From: Micromonospora sp. RHAY321
GTDB lineage: Bacteria; Actinomycetota; Actinomycetes; Mycobacteriales; Micromonosporaceae
Length of the DNA stretch: 45,879 nucleotides
Direction: 5' to 3'
Assembly: GCF_023896955.1 (NCBI RefSeq)
Contig: NZ_JAMHIW010000026.1
Location: forward strand, 1 to 45,879
A model generated the notes under the pieces. It was not told where the DNA came from, did no database searches, and saw nothing but the letters and a program-made list of their open reading frames with translations. A program made the position numbers and the translations under genes. Below are positions 32,946 through 44,781 of the stretch, one piece after another; positions within the stretch are counted from its first letter, which is position 1; every line of letters starts with the position of its first letter.

Positions 32946-33626
32946 TCACCCGTAGACACCACGGGCCTGGTCACGCACGATGCGGCCGCTCTCGATCTCG
33001 ACGACGCGGCGGCGCATCTGGTTCACGATGTTGGAGTCGTGGGTGACCATCACGACGGTCGTGCCGGTGCGGTTGATCCGGTCCAGCAGACGCATGATCT
33101 CGATCGAGGTGTCCGGGTCCAGGTTTCCCGTCGGCTCGTCCGCCAGCAGGATCAGCGGCCGGTTCACGAACGCCCGGGCGACGGCGACCCGCTGCTGCTC
33201 ACCACCGGAGAGCTCGTGCGGGTAGCGGTGCTCCTTGCCACCGAGCCCGACCAGCTCCAGCACCTCCGGCACGACCCGGCGGGCAACCGCCTTGGTCTTG
33301 CCGATCACCTCGAGGGCGAACGCCACGTTCTCGTACGCGGTGCGGTTCGGAAGCAGCCGGAAGTCCTGGAAGACACAGCCGATCGAGCGCCGGAAGTGGG
33401 GTCGCTTCCAGGAGCGCATCGACGTCACGTCCTTGCCGTTGACGACGACCCGACCCTTGTTGGGGGCGACCTCGTGCAGCAGCATCTTGATGATCGTGGA
33501 CTTGCCGGAGCCGGATGGACCGATGAAGAAGACGAACTCGCCCTTCTCGATCGAGACGGACACGTTGTCGAGCGAAGGCCGGGACGCCTTCGGGTACGTC
33601 TTCGTCACTTGCTCAAGCTGAATCAC
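32946..33626 (-). CDS. ftsE: cell division ATPase FtsE
   Basis: A 226-residue ABC ATPase: Walker A GPSGSGKS (36-43), Q-loop in VFQDFRLLPNRT, signature LSGGEQQRVAVARA, Walker B LILLADEPTGNLD and the switch histidine in VTHDSN. It matches FtsE in length. GTG 33626 gives the standard MIQLEQVTKTYPK start and is preceded by TAGACT with 8 nt spacing and no ribosome site, so the ftsEX mRNA may be leaderless. It drives FtsX in control of septal wall hydrolysis. Confidence 0.96.
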   Translation of the reverse strand: MIQLEQVTKTYPKASRPSLDNVSVSIEKGEFVFFIGPSGSGKSTIIKMLLHEVAPNKGRVVVNGKDVTSMRSWKRPHFRRSIGCVFQDFRLLPNRTAYENVAFALEVIGKTKAVARRVVPEVLELVGLGGKEHRYPHELSGGEQQRVAVARAFVNRPLILLADEPTGNLDPDTSIEIMRLLDRINRTGTTVVMVTHDSNIVNQMRRRVVEIESGRIVRDQARGVYG

Positions 33627-33634
33627 GGGTGGTG

Positions 33635-33640
33635 AGTCTA
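33635..33640 (-). promoter_or_regulatory. -10 hexamer of ftsEX, leaderless start
   Basis: TAGACT with 8 nt to GTG 33626. Confidence 0.45.
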
Positions 33641-33722
33641 CGCGGTGTAATGACAGAGCCAAGCCCCACGCCCCGCAGATGGGGCGCGCGTCCTCGATTC
33701 AGGGGTCTACCAGGAGATCGAT

Positions 33723-33743
33723 GACGCGCTCCGCCCGCGCGTC
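33723..33743 (-). terminator. GC hairpin after prfB
   Basis: GACGCGC pairs with GCGCGTC around 7 nt, starting 1 nt past the prfB stop. A second small hairpin (CGCCCC-N6-GGGGCG, 33669-33686) lies further downstream. Neither has a U-tract. Confidence 0.4.
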
Positions 33744-33744
33744 G

Positions 33745-34866
33745 TCACGCACCGTCGCCGGCGAGCTGACGCTGCTTGCGCCAACGGATACCGGCTTCGA
33801 TGAAGCTGTCCAACTCACCGTCGAAGACCGAGGTCGGATTGCCGGTCTCCTGCTCGGTTCGGAGATCCTTCACCATCTGATACGGGTGCAGGACGTAGGA
33901 CCGCATCTGGTCCCCCCACGAGCCGGCGGCGTTCTCCTTCAGCCCCTCCAGCTTGGCCTGCTCCTCCTGGCGCTTCCGCTCCAGCAACCGGGCCTGGAGC
34001 ACCCGCAGCGCGGAGGCCTTGTTCTGCAACTGGGACTTCTCGTTCTGGCAGGTCACCACGATGCCGGTCGGGATGTGCGTGAGCCGCACCGCCGAGTCGG
34101 TGGTGTTGACGCTCTGCCCACCCGGGCCGGACGACCGGTAGACGTCGACCCGCATCTCGTTCTCGGGGATGTCGATGTGGTCGGTCTGCTCGGTGACCGG
34201 CAGGACCTCCACGCCCGCGAAGCTGGTCTGCCGGCGGCCCTGGTTGTCGAAGGGGCTGATCCGGACCAGCCGGTGCGTCCCCGACTCGACGCTGAGCGTG
34301 CCGTACGCGTAGGGCACCTTGACCGCGAAGGTGGCCGACTTCAGGCCCGCCTCCTCGGCGTACGAGGTCTCGTAGACCTCCGTCGGGTAGCCGTGCCGCT
34401 CCGCCCAGCGCAGGTACATCCGCAGCAGCATCTCGGCGAAGTCCGCCGCGTCCACGCCACCCGCACCGGCCCGGATGGCGACCAGCGCCTCCCGGGAGTC
34501 GTACTCGCCGGAGAGCAGGGTGCGGACCTCCATCTCCTGGATGGCCTTGGTCAGCCCGGTGATCTCCGCTTCGACCTCGGTCAGCACGCCCGGGTCGGAT
34601 TCGGCCTCGGCCAGCTCCAGCAGCACCTGGGCGTCGTCGAGCCGGGAGCGCAGGCTGCCCAGCTTGCTGATCTCGCCGTTGACGTACGACAGCTGCGAGG
34701 TCACCTGCTGAGCCTTGGCCTGGTCGTCCCACAGGTCGGGGGCGGACGCCTCCTGCTCGAGCCGGGCCTTGTCCTCGTGCAGACGGTCAAGGTTGAGGAC
34801 GGCCTCGATGTTTCGCAGGGTCGCGTCGAGTTCCTTGAGCTGTTCGGCATAATCGGCAGCGGTCAC
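33745..34866 (-). CDS. prfB: peptide chain release factor 2
   Basis: A 373-residue release factor with the RF2 codon-recognition tripeptide SPF (204-206, VRISPFDNQG) and the catalytic GGQ (249-251, SSGPGGQSVNTTDSAV). It terminates at UGA and UAA. The reading frame is continuous, so the programmed +1 frameshift of E. coli prfB is absent, as expected in actinobacteria. GTG 34866 gives MTAADYAEQLKELDATL and follows TACGCT by 8 nt without a ribosome site; a TTG at 34875 is in frame but lies in the hexamer. A 54-bp tandem repeat abuts the promoter. Confidence 0.96.
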   Translation of the reverse strand: MTAADYAEQLKELDATLRNIEAVLNLDRLHEDKARLEQEASAPDLWDDQAKAQQVTSQLSYVNGEISKLGSLRSRLDDAQVLLELAEAESDPGVLTEVEAEITGLTKAIQEMEVRTLLSGEYDSREALVAIRAGAGGVDAADFAEMLLRMYLRWAERHGYPTEVYETSYAEEAGLKSATFAVKVPYAYGTLSVESGTHRLVRISPFDNQGRRQTSFAGVEVLPVTEQTDHIDIPENEMRVDVYRSSGPGGQSVNTTDSAVRLTHIPTGIVVTCQNEKSQLQNKASALRVLQARLLERKRQEEQAKLEGLKENAAGSWGDQMRSYVLHPYQMVKDLRTEQETGNPTSVFDGELDSFIEAGIRWRKQRQLAGDGA

Positions 34867-34874
34867 GACAGACA

Positions 34875-34880
34875 AGCGTA
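34875..34880 (-). promoter_or_regulatory. -10 hexamer of prfB, leaderless start
   Basis: TACGCT with 8 nt to GTG 34866. The -35 region falls inside the 54-bp tandem repeat. Confidence 0.5.
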
Positions 34881-34994
34881 CTGCGCTGGCGAGGAGTGAG
34901 CTTGCGAGCCCCGCAGTCCGGCGCGTAAAAGACGCTGCGCTGGCGAGGAGTGAGCTTGCGAGCCCCGCAGTCCGACGCGTAAAAGACGCTGCGC
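34881..34994. repeat. 54-bp direct tandem repeat upstream of prfB
   Basis: Two full copies (34881-34934 and 34935-34988) and the first six bases of a third. They differ by one base (CCGGCGCG versus CCGACGCG). Each unit carries CTGGCGAGGAGTGAGCTTGC, GAGCCCCGCAGTCC and then CGTAAAAGACG. GCGAG and CTTGC can pair around GAGTGAG. The repeat fills the prfB -35 region. It is also open in one minus-strand frame (RLLRAGLRGSQAHSSPAQ units), but no gene context supports translation. Confidence 0.92.
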
Positions 34995-35041
34995 CTCGGT
35001 GGGCGGAGCAGCTCGTTCCCTATGGGCGGACCCGCCGGAGA

Positions 35042-35557
35042 TCACCCGACGGGGGCGGACTTCAGCCACGACAGGGCCGCCCGATGGTAGGCGACGGCGA
35101 ACTCCAGCGCGCTGGCGTCGTACGTCTCCCCGTCCCGTTTGGCGTTCTTGACCTGTTCCCGCACCTGCGCCAGGGCCTCGGTGTGGTACTCGTTGGCGGA
35201 GGCGTACAGGCTCTTCAGCTGGCTGGCGGAGTGCAACTCGCCGAAGGCCATCCGGAGCGCTATCGGGTTGCGGATGGTGTCCCGCCCCGGGTTCTCCGTC
35301 AGCCAGCGAGAAAATGTCCGTTTCCCGCTGGCGGTGAGGGAGTACGGCTGACTCATCCGCGGCCCGGGCTTGCCCAGCCGCACGAGACCCCGCTCGGCCA
35401 GCACCGGCAACTCGCGGTAGACCTGGCTGCGGGTCATCGACCAGTACGGCGCCAGACGGCGCTCAGCGGCGGCCATCAACTGACCGCCTGTCATCGGGCC
35501 CTCATGGAGCAGCCCGAGAAGGGCCGCCGCCGTAGGGTTGACTCCGGAATCCGCCAT
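35042..35557 (-). CDS. PadR family transcriptional regulator
   Basis: A 171-residue protein. The N-terminal PadR winged helix (about 5-85) shows ALLGLLHEGPMTGGQLMAAA, RSQVYRELPVLAERGLVRLG and the wing MSQPYSLTASGKRTF. A C-terminal dimerisation helix bundle (about 95-170) follows. ATG 35557 is chosen because MADSGVNPTAAALLGLL matches family starts. PadR proteins sense small molecules and usually repress an adjacent gene. Its neighbours here are prfB downstream and pruA upstream on the same strand, neither an obvious target. Confidence 0.9.
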   Translation of the reverse strand: MADSGVNPTAAALLGLLHEGPMTGGQLMAAAERRLAPYWSMTRSQVYRELPVLAERGLVRLGKPGPRMSQPYSLTASGKRTFSRWLTENPGRDTIRNPIALRMAFGELHSASQLKSLYASANEYHTEALAQVREQVKNAKRDGETYDASALEFAVAYHRAALSWLKSAPVG

Positions 35558-35688
35558 GCCCACTACGCTGCCACTTTGCGCTCGCGACGTCCAGGATTTG
35601 GCGGTTTGCCACCCGACAGGACTTCCTATGTGCACTGTCGGCGACAGACTGTCCATTGAGGACTATCGATGGCTTGGCGCCGGTGGCC

Positions 35689-35723
35689 GACCGCCGGCGG
35701 CGCCAGGCGCGCCACCGGCGGTC
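35689..35723 (-). terminator. hairpin after pruA
   Basis: GACCGCCGG (35689-35697) pairs perfectly with CCGGCGGTC (35715-35723) around 17 nt that can fold further. It lies 10 nt past the pruA stop. Confidence 0.5.
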
Positions 35724-35732
35724 CGTCGCCGG

Positions 35733-37361
<1,629 letters not shown>

Positions 37362-37711
37362 CAAGGCTCCTGGCGATCTCGACTGCGGTGGCGAAACCGG
37401 ACCCGCGGGGACCGACCGGACGGCCGGACACCGGACGCCGCACGGGAGGGCCGAGCAGCGGCGGGACCTCCCGCGATTGTTCCACGTGGGGGTGCCCGCC
37501 TCACCTCCACCACCACCCACCGGCGAAGGACCGCCCCACCCCTCCTCCCCTTACCGAGGAGGTGCGGGGAGCAGGACCACCCGGAGGTCGGGCATCCTCG
37601 CGGTGGAAGCCGGACGGGCCGGGCGGGCCGCGACCGTCCCGGGGCGGCGGGGCACCCAGCCGGCCCGCGTACCCTGAATGGTCGGTGACCTGCCGCCTTG
37701 AAGGGGAGACG
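37362..37711. other. 350-bp divergent intergenic region
   Basis: No gene is seen. It lies between pruA (minus) and a membrane-protein gene (plus), so it should hold both promoters. It contains small perfect dyads: GCGGGA-CC-TCCCGC (37461-37474), the palindrome CCACGTGG (37482-37489), and CCTCCTC-N8-GAGGAGG (37541-37562). TACCCT at 37670-37675 is a possible -10 for the plus-strand gene. Confidence 0.45.
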
Positions 37712-38794
37712 ATGACCAAGCAGCCCGGCCGCGTCCCGGCCGCGGAGTCGGACGACCCGGCGGTCGACGCGGCCACCCCCAGCGTCGGGCCGGTTCCCGC
37801 GCCCGGTGCCGCGGTGCTCGCGCTGCTGGCGCTCGCCTGGCTCGCCGCCATGCTCTGGTCGACCCGGGAGGCCATCACCTCGTCGGCGGCCGGGGTCACC
37901 GCGATCAGCCTCTCCGCGTTCGCCCTGCCCGGTGTGATCTCAGCCGCGCTGGTGGCCGGGGCCGCCGTCGCCCTGTCCTTCGGAAACCTGCTCGCCAGCC
38001 GGTACGGCGACCGGTCCACCCTGCGCTTCGTCGGGGCGATCGGTGCGGGAATGCTGGTCGGGCTGGCCGCCGCGCTGGCGATCAACCTCACCTACTTCGA
38101 CACGTCGACCACCAACGTGATCGCCGGCACCACCGCTGCCGCGGCGATCATCGGTGGCGCGGCCGCCGGCGCGCGGACCGCCCCGGCGGTCGGTGCGGTG
38201 GCTGCCGCCGCGCTGGGCACGCTGGTCTTCGTGGTCGCGTTCAGCCCCGCCCGGGACCCGCTCTTCGACCTCTTCGGCGCGGGCGACAGCCAGGAGTCGC
38301 TGGTGGACGCGGCCAAGTGGGTGTCGCGCACCGAGTCGCTTCTCGCCGGCCTGCTCGCCGGGCTGCTCGCCTTCGGCTACCTGAGCTGGGCACGACGGCG
38401 GGCCGTCCGCCGTGACCCCGGGACGCCGGCGCTGCGCTGGCCGGCGTACCTGCTGGCCGGTGCCGGGCCGGGGCTGCTCCTGCTGCTCGCCGAGGTGATC
38501 ATCCGGATCGGCGGCCGGTCGCTGCTCGACCTGGCCAGCGCGCTGAGCGAGGCCGACGCCGTGGCGCAGACCTCGCTGGGCACCTCACGGGTGGACAACG
38601 GCATCTGGGTGCTCTTCGTGGGGGCGCTGACCGCGCTCATCGCGTTCGGACGCACGCTCAGCCCGGCCCACACCGACGACGACGAACCCGCCCCGGTCAG
38701 CGCCGACCCGGCCGAGGCGCACCCGTTCGACTCGGATCCGGCGGACACGGAGCCCGCCGACGCCAACCAGGCCGGGGCAGACCCGGCCCGCTGA
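37712..38794 (+). CDS. hypothetical multi-pass membrane protein
   Basis: A 360-residue protein: a 30-residue acidic cytoplasmic start, about seven membrane segments between residues 33 and 315 (for example AAVLALLALAWLAAMLW and AGMLVGLAAALAINLTY), and an acidic Asp/Glu/Pro/Ala-rich tail of about 45 residues. I do not recognise a transporter or enzyme signature. GAAGGGGAGAC precedes the ATG at 37712. It is convergent with the next gene across 13 nt. Confidence 0.82.
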   Translation: MTKQPGRVPAAESDDPAVDAATPSVGPVPAPGAAVLALLALAWLAAMLWSTREAITSSAAGVTAISLSAFALPGVISAALVAGAAVALSFGNLLASRYGDRSTLRFVGAIGAGMLVGLAAALAINLTYFDTSTTNVIAGTTAAAAIIGGAAAGARTAPAVGAVAAAALGTLVFVVAFSPARDPLFDLFGAGDSQESLVDAAKWVSRTESLLAGLLAGLLAFGYLSWARRRAVRRDPGTPALRWPAYLLAGAGPGLLLLLAEVIIRIGGRSLLDLASALSEADAVAQTSLGTSRVDNGIWVLFVGALTALIAFGRTLSPAHTDDDEPAPVSADPAEAHPFDSDPADTEPADANQAGADPAR

Positions 38795-38799
38795 CCGCC

Positions 38800-38817
38800 C
38801 GCCGGCCTCAGCCGGCG
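38800..38817. terminator. hairpin between convergent genes
   Basis: CGCCGGC pairs with GCCGGCG around CTCA and overlaps the stop codon of the minus-strand gene. Confidence 0.5.
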
Positions 38818-39317
38818 GCGCGCAGCAGCAGGTCCAGCTCGGTCACGTCGTACCACTCCAACTCGTGGTCCTCGGCGCCGTCGACCGTGAACTGGGCGTC
38901 CGGGTCACCAGCCGCCGCCTCGGCCACCACGTCCGCCGCCGCCGCGACCTCCTCGACCGCGTCCGCGCCGTCCACGTGGATCGCCGCGACGGCGCCCACC
39001 GGCACGGCCTCGGCGAGCGTCACCGTGCTGGATCCCAGCTCACCATCGCCCCGGCCGATCGCGGCCGCGGGTAGGTCGACCGAGACGACGACCCGGCGGC
39101 GGGGCGCGGCCAGGTCGTCCCGGAGCAGGTGCAGCGCGTCCTGGGCGGCGCGGGTGAACGCGACGTACTCCAACTCCTCCTCGTCGCCCTCGGCGTACCA
39201 CTCGCGCAGCGCCGGGGTCACCGCGTGCGCCCTGTCGGCCGTCAGCCCCTGCTCCCGCAGCCGGGCCAGCATCGGCACGGTCGCCGGCACGTACACCCGG
39301 ACAAGCTCGTCGGTCAC
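38808..39317 (-). CDS. conserved actinobacterial protein, DUF6912-like
   Basis: A 169-residue cytoplasmic protein beginning TDELVRVYVPATVPMLARLR and ending ELEWYDVTELDLLLRAAG, with DEEELEYVAFTRAAQDALHL in the middle. This pattern matches a conserved actinobacterial family that I believe is DUF6912, found near secA. Two alpha/beta halves are separated by an Ala/Glu-rich helix (ADAVEEVAAAADVVAEAAAG). GTG 39317 has GGGGAG 9 nt upstream. The function is unknown. Confidence 0.78.
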   Translation of the reverse strand: MTDELVRVYVPATVPMLARLREQGLTADRAHAVTPALREWYAEGDEEELEYVAFTRAAQDALHLLRDDLAAPRRRVVVSVDLPAAAIGRGDGELGSSTVTLAEAVPVGAVAAIHVDGADAVEEVAAAADVVAEAAAGDPDAQFTVDGAEDHELEWYDVTELDLLLRAAG

Positions 39318-39533
39318 CGGTCGTCTCCCCGCTCACGTCCTCCACCGGCGGCCGCCGGCACGGGCGCAGATCATGCCGCACGCCGTGACCGTCATACACC
39401 CCGCCTCCGGCCGGTGGAAGTTCCCGCACCGGTGTGTCCGCCGCGCTGGCCGGTCGCTGGAGCTGACCGGTGCTGGGCCGCCGGGGCTGTCGATGGCAAA
39501 CTGATGCAAACGACACCAACCCCGGGAGTTCCT

Positions 39534-39761
39534 GTGGAGCCGAGGTTCCTGCTGCTCTCCGACGTCGCCGCCGAGCTGAACGTGTCGGACTCGCAGGTCT
39601 ACCACATGGTGCGCAGCGGGGAACTGCCGGCGATCAAGATCGGTGGTCGCGGTCAGTGGCGGGTCGAACGCGTTCGGCTGGAGGAGTACATCGCGCGGAA
39701 GTACGCCGAGACCGCCGACTGGGTCCAGAGCAACCCGCTCGTCGACCGCGACCCCGAGTAG
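39534..39761 (+). CDS. excisionase-type (MerR-like) HTH protein
   Basis: A 75-residue DNA-binding protein covering one HTH_17 winged helix: LLLSDVAAELNVSDSQVYHM, VRSGELPAIKIGGRGQWRVE, VRLEEYIARKYAET. It resembles the single-domain excisionase/BldC-type proteins conserved in actinobacteria, not a phage Xis, because no integrase or att site is present. GTG 39534 follows CGGGAG by 6 nt and gives MEPRFLLL; ATG 39504 would add ten residues. Confidence 0.88.
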   Translation: MEPRFLLLSDVAAELNVSDSQVYHMVRSGELPAIKIGGRGQWRVERVRLEEYIARKYAETADWVQSNPLVDRDPE

Positions 39762-39861
39762 TCCTAGCCTCCGCTGCGCCATTGACCGTGGCCGCTCCAT
39801 CACCCAGAATCAGAGCTGTCGGAGGCAAACGAAGGCAAACGCAAGATCATAGGGGGCAGTG

Positions 39862-40452
39862 ATGAGCGAGCCGCTACCAGGTCCGTCCCGACCACCTGTG
39901 CGGCTGCGCCCCGTCCCGCCCATCGACCCCCCGTACGCGGACGAGGTCGACGGTGCGTACTGGCCGGCACCGACCCACGGCCAACTCGCCCTCGACCTGT
40001 TCGCCTCGACCCGACCGGATCCGGTCCGGCCGCCGGACCGCCGTGCCGCCCTCCGCCGGGTGCCCACCCGACCCACCACCCACCCGGGCGCACCGCTGCC
40101 ACCGGCGACCGCTCCGGAGGCGACCCGCGCCGCGCACCGCTTCGTCGGCACCTGCCTGGAGGTGGTCAACGGCTACCGGTCTCCGGCGCAGCTACGCCCC
40201 CTGCTCGACCCGGCCCGGGCCGGTGAGCTGTTGGCCGAGTTGGCCCGGGCGTCGCGTCGCGTCGGATCGCCCCGGCGCCGCGCCGCGCGACCGGTGGTCC
40301 GGCTGCTCCGCCTGCGGGTCTGCGAGCCCCGCGAGGCCGCCGTCGAAGCGGCCGCGGTGCTCACCGGCGCGGGTGGCCGAAGCTGGGCGATGGCGCTCCG
40401 CCTGGAGCACCGGCGAGGGCGCTGGGTCTGCACCGCCCTGCAGATCCTCTGA
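39862..40452 (+). CDS. Rv3235-family conserved protein
   Basis: A 196-residue protein: a Pro/Arg-rich, probably disordered N-terminal about 75 residues, then a conserved C-terminal domain (HRFVGTCLEVVNGYRSPAQL, LLRLRVCEPREAAVEAAAVL, SWAMALRLEHRRGRWVCTAL). That domain is the Rv3235-like module found beside secA1 in mycobacteria and relatives. ATG 39862 follows AGGGGG. It is convergent with secA and shares a terminator region. The function is unknown. Confidence 0.85.
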   Translation: MSEPLPGPSRPPVRLRPVPPIDPPYADEVDGAYWPAPTHGQLALDLFASTRPDPVRPPDRRAALRRVPTRPTTHPGAPLPPATAPEATRAAHRFVGTCLEVVNGYRSPAQLRPLLDPARAGELLAELARASRRVGSPRRRAARPVVRLLRLRVCEPREAAVEAAAVLTGAGGRSWAMALRLEHRRGRWVCTALQIL

Positions 40453-40485
40453 GCACACCTGCCGTCGAGGGCTGCCGACAGCGAA

Positions 40486-40513
40486 GGACCCCGGCCAGAT
40501 CGACCGGGGCCCT
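40486..40513. terminator. terminator between Rv3235-like gene and secA
   Basis: GGACCCCGG pairs with CCGGGGCCC (one mismatch) around 9 nt in the gap between the two convergent genes. Confidence 0.55.
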
Positions 40514-40539
40514 CAGCTCTGTCGCTCAGGTGCCGTCGT

Positions 40540-43461
<2,922 letters not shown>

Positions 43462-43555
43462 GGATCAACGCTCCCCTAGACAGTCTCGAACCATCGTAGG
43501 CGCTCCATCGGCGCGATGGTCACTGGTGGCGGCGGTCCATCCCGTTGAACCCGAC

Positions 43556-43589
43556 ATAACGCGCGCGACGGGAGCGCGCGGGCCGTTAT
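43556..43589. repeat. interrupted inverted repeat between secA and GNAT gene
   Basis: ATAACG-CGCGCG pairs with CGCGCG-(GGC)-CGTTAT around ACGGGAG. It lies in the divergent promoter region and could be an operator. Confidence 0.55.
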
Positions 43590-43638
43590 CCGGTTACGCC
43601 GTCGGCGAACGTTCCGGCACGATGCAGGAGTGGAGCCT

Positions 43639-44781
43639 GTGGAGATCATCGAGGACGGCGTACTGCTGCGCCCCTGGCGGGAGGCCGACACCGACGCCGT
43701 GTACCGAGCGTGCCAGGACCCGGACATTCAGCGTTGGACCACCGTACCGCGCCCATACCTGCCGGAACACGCTCACGGGTTTGTCACCGAGGTGAGCGGA
43801 CGGGCCTGGGCGGACGGAACCGGGGCACCCTTCGCGGTCTGCGACCCGGCAACCGGCCAACTGCTCGGCTCCTGCGGGCTGGTCTCCATCGGCGACGCCG
43901 GCACCGGCGTGATCGGCTACTGGACGGCGCCGTGGGCGCGCGGCCGGGGGGTGACGGTCCGGGCCGCCCGCGCGGTGGCCCGCTGGTCCTTCGACACGCT
44001 CGGCCTGCGCCGGCTGATCTGGCAGGCCGAGGTGGGCAACCACGCCTCCCGGCTGGTCGCGCTGCGGGCCGGGTTCCGGATCGACGGCCGGCTGCGGATG
44101 GTCGACGGAACACCGAACGACGGCGCGGACGGCTGGATCGGGTCGCTGCTGCCCGGGGAGGTGCCCGAGCCGGGGTCGACCGGGCCGGCCGGTCCGGGCA
44201 CCCTGGCCGCCCGGCGGGCCGCCGTGTTCGGCCGACCGCAGCCCACCCTGTTCGCCACCGCCCGGTCCGGCGAGCTGCGGCTGCGGCCCATGGAGGAGCA
44301 GGACCTGGACGCCGTGGTGGAGACCTGCCGCGACCCGGAGACCATCCGCTGGACCACCGTGCCGGACCCGTACGAGCGTGCCGACGCGCAGTGGTACCAG
44401 GGCTTCAGCCAGGAGGCCTGGGCGCGGGGGGACGACGCCTGCTTCGTGATCGCCGACCCGGACGACCGGTACGCCGGCTCGATCGACCTGCGGCTCTCCC
44501 CCGCCGACCCACTGCTCGCCGACGTGGGCTTCATGACCGCTCCGGCTGCCCGGGGCCGCGGCTACATGCCGGCCGCCCTGGCCGCGCTGAGCGCCTGGGG
44601 CATCACCACGCTCGGCCTGGCCCGGATCGAGTGGAAGGCGAACGTGGGCAACACCGCCTCCCGCCGGGCTGCCGAGAAGGCGGGCTTCGGGTTCGAGGGG
44701 ACCGCCCGGGGCGGCGTGCAGCACCGGGGCGAGCGGGTCGACGTCTGGGTGGCCGCGCTGCTCGCCAAGGACCTGACGTGA
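43639..44781 (+). CDS. double GNAT acetyltransferase
   Basis: A 380-residue protein with two complete GNAT domains (about 3-165 and 205-375) of the RimJ/RimL-like type. Each has the IRWTTVP/IQRWTTVP segment, the acetyl-CoA loop (WARGRGV and AARGRGY) and the closing NHASRLVALRAGF or NTASRRAAEKAGF helix. Both halves appear catalytically competent. These enzymes acetylate protein N-termini or small amines; the substrate is unknown. GTG 43639 is preferred because AGGAG lies 8 nt upstream; GTG 43630 overlaps that site. It is translationally coupled (GTGA) to a second double GNAT gene. Confidence 0.87.
   Translation: MEIIEDGVLLRPWREADTDAVYRACQDPDIQRWTTVPRPYLPEHAHGFVTEVSGRAWADGTGAPFAVCDPATGQLLGSCGLVSIGDAGTGVIGYWTAPWARGRGVTVRAARAVARWSFDTLGLRRLIWQAEVGNHASRLVALRAGFRIDGRLRMVDGTPNDGADGWIGSLLPGEVPEPGSTGPAGPGTLAARRAAVFGRPQPTLFATARSGELRLRPMEEQDLDAVVETCRDPETIRWTTVPDPYERADAQWYQGFSQEAWARGDDACFVIADPDDRYAGSIDLRLSPADPLLADVGFMTAPAARGRGYMPAALAALSAWGITTLGLARIEWKANVGNTASRRAAEKAGFGFEGTARGGVQHRGERVDVWVAALLAKDLT

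Noticed and set aside
33745..34866. Programmed frameshift in prfB
   Set aside because: The frame is continuous from the start through GGQ; no internal UGA with a slippery CUU is present.
34863..35069. 68-codon minus-strand frame over the tandem repeat
   Set aside because: The peptide is simply the repeat translated, overlaps the prfB promoter and has no ribosome site.
37534..37569. Riboswitch or attenuator before the membrane-protein gene
   Set aside because: Only a short CCTCCTC/GAGGAGG hairpin is present, far from the start codon and without known riboswitch elements.
39534..39761. Excisionase of a prophage or integrative element
   Set aside because: No integrase, att duplication or phage gene is nearby, and neighbours are conserved chromosomal genes.
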